Assembly: GCA_040143965.1 (NCBI GenBank)
Contig: JASJQH010000153.1
Location: 1-24,439, forward strand
Reading direction: 5' to 3'
Length of the DNA stretch: 24,439 nt
Source of the DNA: Basidiobolus ranarum
Taxonomy: Eukaryota > Basidiobolomycota > Basidiobolomycetes > Basidiobolales
Part shown: in pieces, positions 1 to 9,495 of the stretch
Layout of the letters: every line of letters begins with the position of its first letter
Numbering within the stretch: position 1 is the first letter of the stretch
The notes under the pieces: model-generated
What the model was told of the DNA's origin: nothing
Database searches by the model: none
The model's input: the letters and a program-made list of their open reading frames with translations, nothing else
Program-made: the position numbers and the translations under genes

Positions 1-646
1 AAGTATTTGGGAGCCTGTTGGAAGTGGTTTGGAGAATTAGAGGAATTGGTGGTTTTCACTTATTGATTTATTGAGTAGAAAGTTGACATTTATAGTTTTG
101 TCAAGATATAAGCAGACTAATGTGTAGGATATGTTAAGGAAAGTTTCAGGAACATGTGTGCAAATTTTGGAGCTTCTTGCATAAGTTTGAAAAATCAATA
201 TATCTGAGAACTTCTAAGTTGGTATCAATATTGTAAGTAAATTTCTTATGAGATTAATGAATAATATCTTGGTGAATTATAAGATAGCTAAGTACTAAGC
301 TATATATGACTATATAGGTGTTTAGGCAAAGCTAATTTCAACAATACCTTAGTACTTAGTAATCTTTTATTTCACCAAGATATTACCCATTATTCATTTG
401 AAGAATTTACTTAGAATATTTTTTACCAATGTAGAAGTTCTCAGATGTATTGACTTTCAAACTTGTGCTAGAAGCCCCAAACTTTGCACACATGTTCCTG
501 AAACTTTCCTTAACGCATCCTACACGTTAGTCTGCTTACATCTTGACAAAACTTTAAATGTCTACTTACAACTCAATAAATCAATAAGTGAAAACCACCA
601 ATTTCTCTAATTCTCCAAACCACTTCCAACAGGCTCCCAAATACTT
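1..646. repeat. Foldback / MITE-like element with ~300-bp inverted arms
   Basis: The first ~300 bases and the reverse complement of about 345-646 are the same sequence with scattered mismatches, separated by a short centre near 303-345. The outermost 40 bases of each arm differ at only one position. The left arm begins AAGTATTTGGGAGCC at base 1 and the right arm ends with its exact complement at 646. No transposase reading frame lies between the arms, so this looks like a non-autonomous DNA element of the foldback or MITE kind. Because the left end coincides with the window edge, the true left boundary and any target-site duplication cannot be seen. The 70-codon frame within the right arm (398-610) is not considered a gene. 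The superfamily is not recognisable from the ends alone. Confidence 0.85.
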
Positions 647-1313
647 TAGCAAGGTTATCATAATTTTTTCCATAAGCTTACAGAAAAATTAGGTTAAAAT
701 ATCAGTAATTATATCTTCAGCTGGGTGATACTCTAGCTGAACATGCTAGTTCTCAATGGCTTCCCTACAAAGTGATGTAATATATTAATGTGCTTCTAGG
801 TCAAGATTTCAGATATTTGGCTAAAGAAATTCAACTATGATTGACTTGAAATTATAGTCAGTAAATTTTGAGATATACCAAAGTTCTTAATATGGTTCCT
901 TGATTTTAGGGGTTCCTGAGTTGCATGTCAAATGGCCGTTATCTTGGTTTCAGTTTTAGAAAGTGCTATAGTTAGAGTAATGAAAATTTTAACATCAAAA
1001 TATGATAGCTATCATGATATAGTATAGTCCATGATCTTATACTTATTGGAGAATGTTGGAATCTCAGTGCGCACCATATGTAGGTACTGGCTAAATGATG
1101 GGTCAGAATATATACAGGTATATAAAGACTTGTGGCTCAATGATTATAGTAATAAATCAAAGTAGCTGAGGGCTGAGGTCTAGCTACGGGCCTGACCAAA
1201 ATTCTCCTCAATATGCATTAAATTGAATAATTTCCAAATATTCCTAATTGGGACGATTTATATACACTATTACGTGTTAGTTGTATACTTTTTACATAAC
1301 GCTAACACAAAAT
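647..1313. other. Intergenic, no gene seen
   Basis: AT-rich sequence following the foldback element. No reading frame with protein-like composition, no tRNA and no clear repeat was found. A somewhat GC-richer patch near 1163-1200 on the plus strand does not match any element I recognise. Confidence 0.6.
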
Positions 1314-1616
1314 TCAAGTATCTTGATCTACTTCATGGTATATATGCTGCTTATTTTTTTTGCTTCGGCGGATATTAAAAACACTTAAAAGGGTAATCGC
1401 CATTCGCACTGATATAATAAGCACTAATATATATTGCATTATTGGAATCACTAAGGGACCACTGCAACCGAACTCACAGAGTATGGTTGTTCGGAATTCC
1501 AGACAGGAAAGATTATTTTTCAATATACCAAGTATCTTATGGTCTGGCAACTTCTCACTGTTGTAAATCCAAATAAGCAATGAAAGGTAGATTGTGGAAT
1601 GATTTAATTGACCCAT
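1314..1616 (-). pseudogene. Possible fragment of a 7TM/RGS-type membrane protein
   Basis: A 100-codon open frame on the minus strand encodes a hydrophobic stretch with a basic tail (NIRRSKKNK). Its layout resembles the first three membrane segments of the 7TM-RGS protein at 8089-9495. Both have IYLS near the start of a first hydrophobic segment and an acidic-basic-P-H turn (KLPDH against REHP). Both also have F-x-T-x-x-C before a segment with G-x-L and P-x-M spacing, and a basic end after the third segment. No RGS domain follows on this strand, and sequence upstream contains stops in the same frame. It may be a decayed paralogue, a partial copy, an exon of an unrecognised gene, or chance. The similarity was judged by eye only. 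Confidence 0.2.
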
Positions 1617-2059
1617 TTGGAAGAACCCACGGAGTAGGCTATACTACACTAAATTTGGATACTCCAGGCCTTATTCTTAAGGAGAAAAATGAGTTTGTGT
1701 ATCCAGGTTTCGATGGTAAAGCAGATACATAGAAGACGCGTTCTAAATGAACATAAACTCTTCCACCTCACATTTACCCAAATTTTCTTTTATTAATTTG
1801 AGAAAATCTTCAAAATCCCCGAAAATATTCCATTTGACCATTTCTAGAATATTAGGTTGAATAGAATACTATATAGATGGTTTGATTTAACCTATCAATT
1901 GAATCTTCATTATCAATACTCCAGCGAATCAAGTAGCAAATTAAAGTCACACTGGAAGTTATTCATTTACCCAATTTTAATTTACATGGGAGAATTCATG
2001 TGATTTATTGTCAACAACAAGCTATTAGAATATGTACATTAAGATGATTTGCATGCCCA
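1617..2059. other. Intergenic, no gene seen
   Basis: This stretch lies immediately 3' of the homeobox gene (minus strand) and presumably holds its 3' untranslated region. Short frames on the minus strand near 1640-1740 are interrupted by stops. No structured RNA or repeat was recognised. Confidence 0.5.
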
Positions 2060-2890
2060 TTACAAGCGATAGTCCCTAGGGTGAATCCAATTTCTAGCTT
2101 CCATAGTCTTTGGTGGCAGATTGGTTACATAGAGGTTATCATGATGTGAAAATGGTTGAAATGGTAGTGTGCGAAGCGGAGGAAGTTGGAAAATTTGATT
2201 GTCTTCGTGTGGAAGACTGTTCTCACTATCTGTGGGAGAGGATGGGTCGGAGGATCGACGTACGGTGGGTGGGTAACATGGAGAAAGACGAGGGATTTCA
2301 ATACGGGGGAGCGGATGGTCCTTGAACGCCTTTAAGGAAGGCAGCGTTATGATCTCACTAGGTGTTTGTGACGAGAAAGCCGGAGCAGAGAGAAAATGCT
2401 CGGGTGACTCACTTGCAGGCGGTGTTACAGGTGGAGAACCACGTGGAAGATTAGGTAGACCGTGGATCGTTTCAGGGTAAGTAGTGGGTTCATAATGCCA
2501 TGAGATTTGGGCTGGTTTTGGAAGTTTATAATTCAACTTCAACACCGTATAATCCCGCTTTCTTTTTCTGTCTTTCTTTTCGTCATCACTTTGAGGATCT
2601 CGAGGGACGATAAGTGGCTCCAATTTCTTCTTTTTAAGTGCTTGACGTCTATTCTGAAACCAGATCTGGATGGTTCTAGGGTTCATCTCCAACTCTAAGG
2701 CTAGCTTCTCTTTGGCAGCAGTATTTGGACGTTTGTTCGTTTGGAAGAATTCATCTAGGGCAGTCAACTGCTCTTTGCTTGTTCTGCGACGTAATTTTCG
2801 CTTGGGCTTCGATGGTTTGAGAAGGGAGAACTCCTCAGCTTTGGTGTTAACCCAAGCGTTGGTCAAGGTAGTATTATCAGGTGTAGACAT
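2060..2890 (-). CDS. Homeodomain transcription factor
   Basis: A 276-residue single-exon protein with a typical 60-residue homeodomain near its N terminus (about residues 31-89). Helix 3 carries the family signature IQIWFQNRR (about 74-82), including the invariant W48, F49, N51 and R53 of the homeodomain numbering. Position 50 is glutamine, which in known homeodomains usually goes with TAAT-type core sites. The domain is flanked by basic clusters (KPKRKLRRR before, KKKK after), and a second basic patch (KKDRKRKR, about 105-112) could serve nuclear import. The remaining two thirds is low in secondary structure and rich in Pro, Ser and S/T-P sites, as in fungal regulatory tails. It looks complete: ATG close to a TATA box and a stop at the C terminus. 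No extra domain places it in a named subfamily such as mating-type or PHO2, so its targets are unknown. Confidence 0.93.
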   Translation of the reverse strand: MSTPDNTTLTNAWVNTKAEEFSLLKPSKPKRKLRRRTSKEQLTALDEFFQTNKRPNTAAKEKLALELEMNPRTIQIWFQNRRQALKKKKLEPLIVPRDPQSDDEKKDRKRKRDYTVLKLNYKLPKPAQISWHYEPTTYPETIHGLPNLPRGSPPVTPPASESPEHFLSAPAFSSQTPSEIITLPSLKAFKDHPLPRIEIPRLSPCYPPTVRRSSDPSSPTDSENSLPHEDNQIFQLPPLRTLPFQPFSHHDNLYVTNLPPKTMEARNWIHPRDYRL

Positions 2891-3542
2891 GTTAAGAAAA
2901 CTTAAGGTAAATACAGAACGGGACGTGCCTATTTATAAGCGCAAAAGTGCATCTCCAGAATTGTCGTAGTGCTTGATTTGTACATCTTTAGGATTCAAGT
3001 GGAAGAATCCATTTGAAAGGTTCGAACTGGGTTAGGGACAGGTTAAGTACTAATACAATCGAATTTGGTAGTCAATAACTCTAATTCAGTTACCGTTGCA
3101 AGGTTTGGATTCGGTTCGGTGTATAAAAGGTGTGTAGTAATTTAGAGTAGAATATTTTCCCTGCTTTGTCCGCTCTCTAGAATTACAGCTCTGTGGAGCC
3201 AATTTAATCTAACCAAATCTCTGCTAATCTGGTCCGATTTGGCAGTTATTAGGGATGATTTGAAGATACGTTCCACGCTCTTCGAGGGAATACCTTAGCC
3301 AAACTGGCGGATTTAAGGTTAAGCAGGAATGAAAGGAATGGAAAATATAAGACCAAAAAGGGTTGATATGCGATTTATTTAAGTCATCGGAAGTGAGAGG
3401 GAGACTTTGTGACACATTCTTGAACTAGATTGTGTTGGGAGGAGGTTGATAGATCGCTCTAGGATTGAAGATAGTAGGGATATATGTGATGGCTAGACAA
3501 TAGATAAATATACAAGTAAAATCAATTTACAAATCACATCAA
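2891..3542. other. Intergenic between homeobox and Polo genes
   Basis: Holds the homeobox promoter and the 3' flank of the Polo gene. It contains GGGTTAGGG at 3029-3037 and a plus-strand TATAAAAGG at 3122-3130 that has no reading frame behind it. A short stem (CCTTAGCCA/TGGC..TAAGG) lies near 3293-3318. No snRNA or tRNA that I can recognise follows the TATA-like site. Confidence 0.5.
2931..2937 (-). promoter_or_regulatory. TATA box of the homeobox gene
   Basis: TATAAAT on the minus strand, about 41 bases upstream of the homeobox ATG. The spacing implies a very short 5' leader if this box is used. Confidence 0.5.
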
Positions 3543-6023
3543 CTAGGGAGTGTTGCTGAGATTGATGGACTGGAGAAGCTCCATAATGTGCATGATTTTG
3601 GGGATCATGTGTCGGTAACGTTTGGTTACAATGTCCTCAATAAAGTATTCCTCGGTCTTGCCTTCAGGATCGATAGAGACCAGGGTCCGGCCATACTCTC
3701 TAACTAGAATCTTTTGATGGTCATAGAAATTGAATTGAACTGTATGATTGGAGAGCAGCAACATTCTCGCGTGCTGGCTGTTAATCAAATCACCAATAAC
3801 ATGGAGTTTACGCGTGTCGAACTTGAGCACTTCTAACGTCTCACTGTTACTGCGCAAATGAGTTTTCATGAAGCGGTAGCTTTCGACAATCCTCTTGAAC
3901 TTGAGTTTCAGCTCAGTCGAGGGGATTTTATCTGGAGAGAATTCAACGATCTCACCCGAATTATGATCACGGTACTGGCAAGATCGTCGATCAGAAGAGA
4001 GCGTGATACTCGTGTTATCGAGGAAGTTAAGACCAATTGCCTTATCTCCAAACTGGTAGGCTAATCCTACTTCAGGGAATCTGATGAATTTACGAACAAA
4101 AACTGCATCACTTTCGATGGGGTTCTTGACGGGATACTCGGTGGCGATGTTATCGATACGTCTCAGTTCATAATCCATCAAGGTGTTTTTGAGATTCATG
4201 ATTATGGGCTCCACGAATGCTATAAGTTAAGTCAGTATCAAGATACAAGGGAACAGGTGTAAAGGGATGTTTATCTTACATGGCCTATTGGTGGCGTACG
4301 TGACATATGCCCCAGTACTTCCATTCGCGGGTGTTTGTCCGGGTTTTTCGTTTGATGGGGTTGGAATTGGTAGTTGGGTTTGTGGTTCAGGTTGCTTGAC
4401 GGTGCGAGAGCGACGAACACGTTCATTGTTGAAAATATCGCGAGTTGTTTTAGACTTCAATGGGAATGGATCTCTGACAGAGGGACGCTCTTTATTGACC
4501 ATCTCGGGCTTTCGTGAATGGTTCACTTCCAAGGGCTCTGCAGGCTTGGTTGGTTCAGCACTTTTATTGGATACTGCGGGAGTCTGGCCACGAATTCTAG
4601 GATTGATGGGTTCAGCTTCTTCAGATGAGTTGGAATCATCAACTCCAAGAGCTTTCATTTGTGCCACCAATGGATTGGTATTGTTATTACGAGCCAAGCT
4701 CTCTGTTTGATACTCTTCGTGCAGCTCTTCTTGAATTTTGGACATCAACTGCTTTCGCTCCTCTGCTCGGGTGGGAGGCAGATTTACAGCAGCAGGAGTG
4801 TCCGAAAAGAAAGGTAATTGAAGAAGCTCTCTAAATGTTAGCCTTGACTCCGGATTTCTATTAAGACATGCGCGAATGACCTCTTCTAGTTCTTGACTGC
4901 ATGTGGTGGGGATTTGAAGTGGGGCTGATGTGATATTTCTTTCGACCTCTTTCAGGCTAGATCCTTTCCAAGGAGCACGAGAGAATGCCATAATGTAAAT
5001 CATGACTCCGAACGACCACACGTCAGCTTTAGTTCCATGTCCTATTCTAGTGACAATTTCTGGGGCCACATAATTTGGGGTTCCACATTTTGTAAGGCGG
5101 CGTTCGTTGTCCTCTCGAAGCTGTGCACAAAGGCCAAAGTCGGCAATTCTAGGCGTCCAATCTTGATCCAAGAGAACATTGGCAAGCTTCAAGTCACGAT
5201 GGATCACTTTCATCTTTTCGTGAAGATAATTCAATCCACTGGCGACCTCACTCATCACTTTACGAATCTTTCTTTCAGAAATCGAACCCAAACGATCAGT
5301 CCAATCTTTCAGTGAGCCTCGAGGGCATATCCCAATGAATAAATATAAAAACTCAGTATCTTCATGTTGATGAATAAATTCCACGATATTTGGATGGGAT
5401 GATTTGCGAGTGATTAACATCTCATATTTTAATCTCTCCAATACCTCCTGTCGTCTGATTGCGCTTTTAGCCATCACTTTCACCGCACACTCTTTTCCCG
5501 AGTTTCTATTGTATGCTTTGAATACTCTGCCGAATCCACCTTTCCCTAATATCTCCCGAAGCTCCCAAGATCCAACAGTAGTCTCAATAATAGAGGGTGG
5601 TTCAGGTAAATCGTCTTGACGACTTGTTTTGACCTGCTCTTGTGGTTTGGTTTGTTGAGGAACATGTTGTTCTAAGAAACGGCGATAATCATCAGCACGG
5701 TGTTGACGAGGGTCGAGAGCCGGTTGTGTTGTTCGAGTTTTCATCATGGGTTTGAGAAATCTATTAGGATCGGTTGGAGTGGCGGCGGTAGGAGTATTGG
5801 ATGGATTGACGTTAACGCTAGTTCTTTTTAGAGAATGAGGAGATGGTATTGCCAGACGTTCACTAGCATTACGAGTTCCAGCTTGCTTACTAGGCTCCGT
5901 AGGGCACATTTGGTTTGTGGTAGAAGTACGTTTGTTCATTGTTCGAGGTCTTAACTGTCTAGCGCTTGGTTCAGGAACACGAGCAACTGACGGATAAGCA
6001 AGTGTAGCAACTGGATGAGACAT
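3543..6023 (-). CDS. Polo-like serine/threonine kinase (Cdc5/Plo1/PLK1 type)
   Basis: Two exons, 6023-4280 and 4219-3543, joined across a 60-bp intron (donor GTAAGA, acceptor TATAG), give an 806-residue protein. A ~150-residue basic, Ser/Thr/Pro-rich N-terminal extension precedes the kinase domain (about 153-406). That domain has the glycine loop LGKGGFGRV (159-167), catalytic Lys182, HRD 275-277, DFG 295-297 and an activation-loop Thr311 before CGTPNY, in the place of human PLK1 Thr210. After a linker come two polo boxes (about 623-698 and 711-798). Of the phosphopeptide-binding residues known from PLK1, the His-x-Lys pair is kept (H749, K751), but the Trp of polo box 1 appears to be Phe626. 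Two full polo boxes argue for the PLK1/Cdc5 class rather than PLK4. Family members drive mitotic entry, spindle function and cytokinesis. The sequence after the last in-frame codon of exon 1 would read through into the intron, so splicing is needed to include the polo boxes. Confidence 0.95.
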
Positions 6024-6100
6024 AAAAATAAGGAATAACTAATGAATCGGATAAAGGATTTCGGTACGAGAACAATAGCACTGCAATGACAGTGTTTAGT

Positions 6101-6107
6101 TTATATA
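6101..6107 (-). promoter_or_regulatory. TATA-like element of the Polo kinase gene
   Basis: TATATAA on the minus strand, about 80 bases upstream of the kinase ATG. Nothing else resembling a core promoter is closer. Confidence 0.4.
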
Positions 6108-7997
6108 CACCAAAGAGAACGAAGTGAGGGTTCGAGAAAGTAAAGTTGAAAATTAAGGATGTTAAACTAAAGGATAAACGAGCATCAAATGATAAAAAAA
6201 CAAAGATTGCGAAGTTTGCAAGAGTTGGTCAAATCAACGATATTATTATAGCAATTCGTAGTAAGGAAACCAGCAGTAATGTTTGTTTTGAAGATAAATG
6301 CTGGGAATGGGGTGGATTCACAATCATCAAAACAAACCGAGCTTTCTGATTCGTCGAGCATGTATACATCACTAGGGCGGCCCTTGTAGCATGTGTCCAA
6401 TAACTTTCAGCTGTCAGATGTGGATGGTTAATTATGGAATTTAGTGACTGAAGTTCTTTTTAATTACTTCTGGAAACACATGACGAACGACAACAATAAC
6501 AAATGAGTACCTAGATCATATATTGTGATAATTTTCACAGAATAATTGATTGATACTTGTTTCGATACCATTCGAAACAACTGGCCATCATTAACTATTA
6601 CATAATGAAGAGGTTGGAATTGTTATTTACATAATAAATAAAATATGCACAAATGTGGATTTAAGTAATAAAGCGTAAGTAAAAGACTGATAATTTGCAA
6701 CATTCAAATCTATACCACCCAATTCATCGTAGTTTAGTTTGATTCTCACACAAGTGCTCTATTTTGGTTTAAACTTTGGTTTGTTTAAACCCACATATGA
6801 TTAGCCTATCTTTGTTCCTTCTCAACACGCGATTACTTTTCCTTCGATATCCTCAGGTTGAATATTAGATGAGCAGGAATTCAGCATAATCAAGCGCAAT
6901 ACATACATTGTCTGTTGTTTGTACTGCCATGCTGTTATATAGTTATTTGTACCGCTATGGTGGGTAATGGTGTTGTTAATCCAGTACACAGGAAGGACAC
7001 GGGGTGATCATCATCCAACTCTTGAAATTCATTTAAAAGATAAGAAATTTTTTCATAATCATTGGTTCATTGAAAGAGTCAACATTCCTAAAGCAGCAGC
7101 ACATTGCACATTAAAAAGCTTCCGTTCATAAATCATTCAAATAAGCCGCTTTTCAGGGTTTGTAGTGATGAAGATCAGCCCAATGGTACCCAGTCAATGT
7201 TCGGGATAAGAATACTCCTTAAATCAAACAAGACAGAAACTGACTTCTTGGAGAGTTTAAATTTGAAAGTAGGCTGAGGTGTAAAGAGTAGAAAAGTCCA
7301 AATGAGATATTGCCGATGACACGAATCGGACATAAGCATGAAATCAACCATTTAGCTACTTTTATTAGGTAAGAACATTGTTTCCACTTCCAAAACTGGC
7401 TTAAGTGTAGTAGATCAGCCGTTGTTTCAACTGAAACTAACATTTTGACTACTTTTCATGACACATTGAACCGGAGTTTAAATAGCCCAAGCACGGAAGA
7501 ACGATGGGACAAGATAGATCAAAGATATGCTATTACAACGATAGCAAGATGCTATAAAATTCTCAGGTGCAGTTGACCAATTCATAATCCTAGAAAGGAG
7601 AAAAAGCTGGTTCTTCGTTGGCTTGGATGAAACAAACCTCCAATCGGTATATTTTCAGAATGAAGGGGTATCAATTATATTCAATTTCTTCAGGTCTAGC
7701 ATAAAGATTTTCGAGTGGCGCTAATGAAGCACACTATATTCTGACCAACAGTCATTTAAACAGCAATTAGGGGTGTTAGCAAACTTGAATCAGCCTAAAA
7801 TTGGAGACTATGTCGACTCAGGAGTACATGCTTTAACCCCAGGCACGCGTTACTATCATGAATGGTACTTGCAAACACAATTGCAACTTTTCATGCGAAG
7901 TCAGCATCTCTTCATAATATAACCTGAAATGGGCAGATAAAATAGCTTTACCCACTGTATAGGGTGTGGTGTCGGCGGCTGTAAGGGTTGGGTTAGC

Positions 7998-8010
7998 CAA
8001 ACTATAAAAG
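7998..8010 (+). promoter_or_regulatory. TATA box of the 7TM-RGS gene
   Basis: CAAACTATAAAAG, with the TATA core at 8003-8010, ends about 78 bases upstream of the ATG. The same 13 bases recur at 12436-12448 upstream of the AMP-deaminase-like gene. A telomere-repeat-like AGGGTTGGGTTAG (7984-7996) sits just upstream. Confidence 0.6.
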
Positions 8011-8088
8011 ATTCACCGGCTGTCCATTCTCAATATCACTATCTACAGTTATCCTTTATATAGACTATTCAAATCACAAATACTTAGC

Positions 8089-9495
8089 ATGGCTAATGAA
8101 GATTTCCCCGTCTCTGATGGGCAGAAAGCATCTATATTTGTTGTATATGTGATTTATCTGTCCTCCGTCATTGTAACCACAACCTTTTTCTGGAAATACA
8201 GAGAACATCCAGGTATTCGATCCCGTAGTCTTCTGATTACTATGATCGGAGTCAGTGCCAACATTGTTCTTTCAACTGTATATCTAATGGGCCCCGTGTT
8301 CTCCACCTTCTTACCGTGCTTTGTCACACTGTGGTTTGGTTCATTATTGACCCCGGTGACTATGTTGACGACTGTTGGCAAGTTTCTTCGAGTCGCATAT
8401 CTGTATCGTTCCTCGTTAGCCAAGTTGAAAGCCGAAAGACGTCGTCAAGAAGGATTAAAGGAAAAGAGCAAGAGTAACTCTATGCACTCCAGTAAAGACC
8501 AGGCAAGCGAACCATCCATCGTACTGCTAAATATCGATTCTTCGACCAACCTCAAACTTTCACAGGATTACGACCTTGAAAGTAACTGGATTCAACGTCA
8601 CTCGTATATTTTCGAAGATCATTTTTTGATTCGTATTCTTGGTGGCCTTACTCTATTCCATATCGTTTTGACCATCGTGGTGCAAGGGTTTACTCATAGC
8701 TATGCCTTCAACGCACTTCCCCGATTGGATTGCTTTAATGGTTGGGAATATATTCCAGTATACGTGATAGGTTCTTGCGAAATTTTCTTGTTTGGAAGTG
8801 TGGTTATTCGATACATCCGAGGTGTGTCTGATGCTTACAACATTGTCAAGGAGCTATCACTTATTGTCGTGGCTACCGGAACTGGTTTTTTCTTTCATTT
8901 ACTGTTCGCCTACACTCCTAATCTATACAATATCCGTGCTATAATCCCAGTGGGTACTTGGGGTTTCTGTACATTGTGGTCTATCCATCTATTGAATTGT
9001 GGTCTGCCATTGGTAGAAATCTATCAAACTAACAGAAGAGCCAAAAACTATCTTAATGGACGTAAACTTCCCAGCTTTGAAGAAGTGCTTGAGCACCCAA
9101 TTCTATTCGAGAAATTCAAGGCCTTTACTGTTAAAGATTTCAGTATTGAGAATGCGTTATTTTACGAACGTTACCTTAGACTACGTACCACACCAACTGC
9201 CTTTGTTAAAGACCATGACCCTACTCGAGAGGATCGTTTACCAGTAGAAATCAAAGCCGAATTGAAATCTATCTATGAAACGTTCATTCAAATGGACTCG
9301 GATTACCAAGTGAATCTGAAAGGTGAGACTATCTCGGAGATTGAAAGAAGAATTCGGGAAGACGAATATGCGCTTGATATGTTAGACCAAGCTTTGACGG
9401 AAGTGAAACTCCTCATGTATCAACACACCTTTAAACGTTTCCTTCAACAAGAATACACGTATACCATGTTACCAGAGGCTCACGAGATGGATTAA
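8089..9495 (+). CDS. 7TM receptor-like protein with C-terminal RGS domain
   Basis: An uninterrupted 468-residue protein. Seven hydrophobic segments can be placed at about residues 15-35, 47-69, 75-105, 181-200, 221-241, 255-276 and 284-308. A long charged loop (about 110-178) lies between the third and fourth. After the seventh segment, residues ~329-454 form an RGS domain. It starts SFEEVLEHPILFEKFKAF, has the FS-x-EN-x-x-F-Y helix, a middle helix pair around LKSIYETFIQ, and ends LLMYQHTFKRFLQQEY. RGS domains speed GTP hydrolysis by G-alpha subunits, so the protein probably acts at a membrane as a G-protein off-switch, possibly ligand-gated. The order 7TM then RGS is that of plant RGS1 and of several fungal GPCR-class proteins. 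The ligand and the partner G-alpha cannot be told from sequence. No introns are needed. Confidence 0.93.
   Translation: MANEDFPVSDGQKASIFVVYVIYLSSVIVTTTFFWKYREHPGIRSRSLLITMIGVSANIVLSTVYLMGPVFSTFLPCFVTLWFGSLLTPVTMLTTVGKFLRVAYLYRSSLAKLKAERRRQEGLKEKSKSNSMHSSKDQASEPSIVLLNIDSSTNLKLSQDYDLESNWIQRHSYIFEDHFLIRILGGLTLFHIVLTIVVQGFTHSYAFNALPRLDCFNGWEYIPVYVIGSCEIFLFGSVVIRYIRGVSDAYNIVKELSLIVVATGTGFFFHLLFAYTPNLYNIRAIIPVGTWGFCTLWSIHLLNCGLPLVEIYQTNRRAKNYLNGRKLPSFEEVLEHPILFEKFKAFTVKDFSIENALFYERYLRLRTTPTAFVKDHDPTREDRLPVEIKAELKSIYETFIQMDSDYQVNLKGETISEIERRIREDEYALDMLDQALTEVKLLMYQHTFKRFLQQEYTYTMLPEAHEMD

Larger units (their letters stand above)
6024..8088. other. Gene-poor 2-kb intergenic region
   Basis: Lies between two divergent genes (Polo on minus, 7TM-RGS on plus). 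Short frames at 6146-6349, 6185-6400 and 7219-7443 lack protein-like composition or family resemblance, and I could not extend any of them by splicing. A small inverted repeat GGTTTAAAC (6766-6774) / GTTTAAACC (6783-6791) is present. The downstream end holds the 7TM-RGS promoter. No tRNA, transposon or CRISPR-like structure was seen. Confidence 0.6.

Noticed and set aside
398-610. 70-codon frame beginning MKNLLRIFF
   Set aside because: It lies entirely inside the right arm of the foldback element and has no protein-like features.
1163-1200. GC-richer patch suspected to be the end of a transposable element
   Set aside because: No second copy, terminal repeat or coding region accompanies it in the window.
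3010-3040. GGTTCGAAC resembling a tRNA B box
   Set aside because: Flanking bases do not pair into a T stem on either strand, and no A box or acceptor stem was found.
6146-6400. Overlapping 67- and 71-codon frames on both strands
   Set aside because: Low-complexity or unconserved composition, no splice extension and no family resemblance.
7219-7443. 74-codon minus-strand frame
   Set aside because: Hydrophobic by chance in AT-rich sequence; no start context, no extension and no family match recognised.
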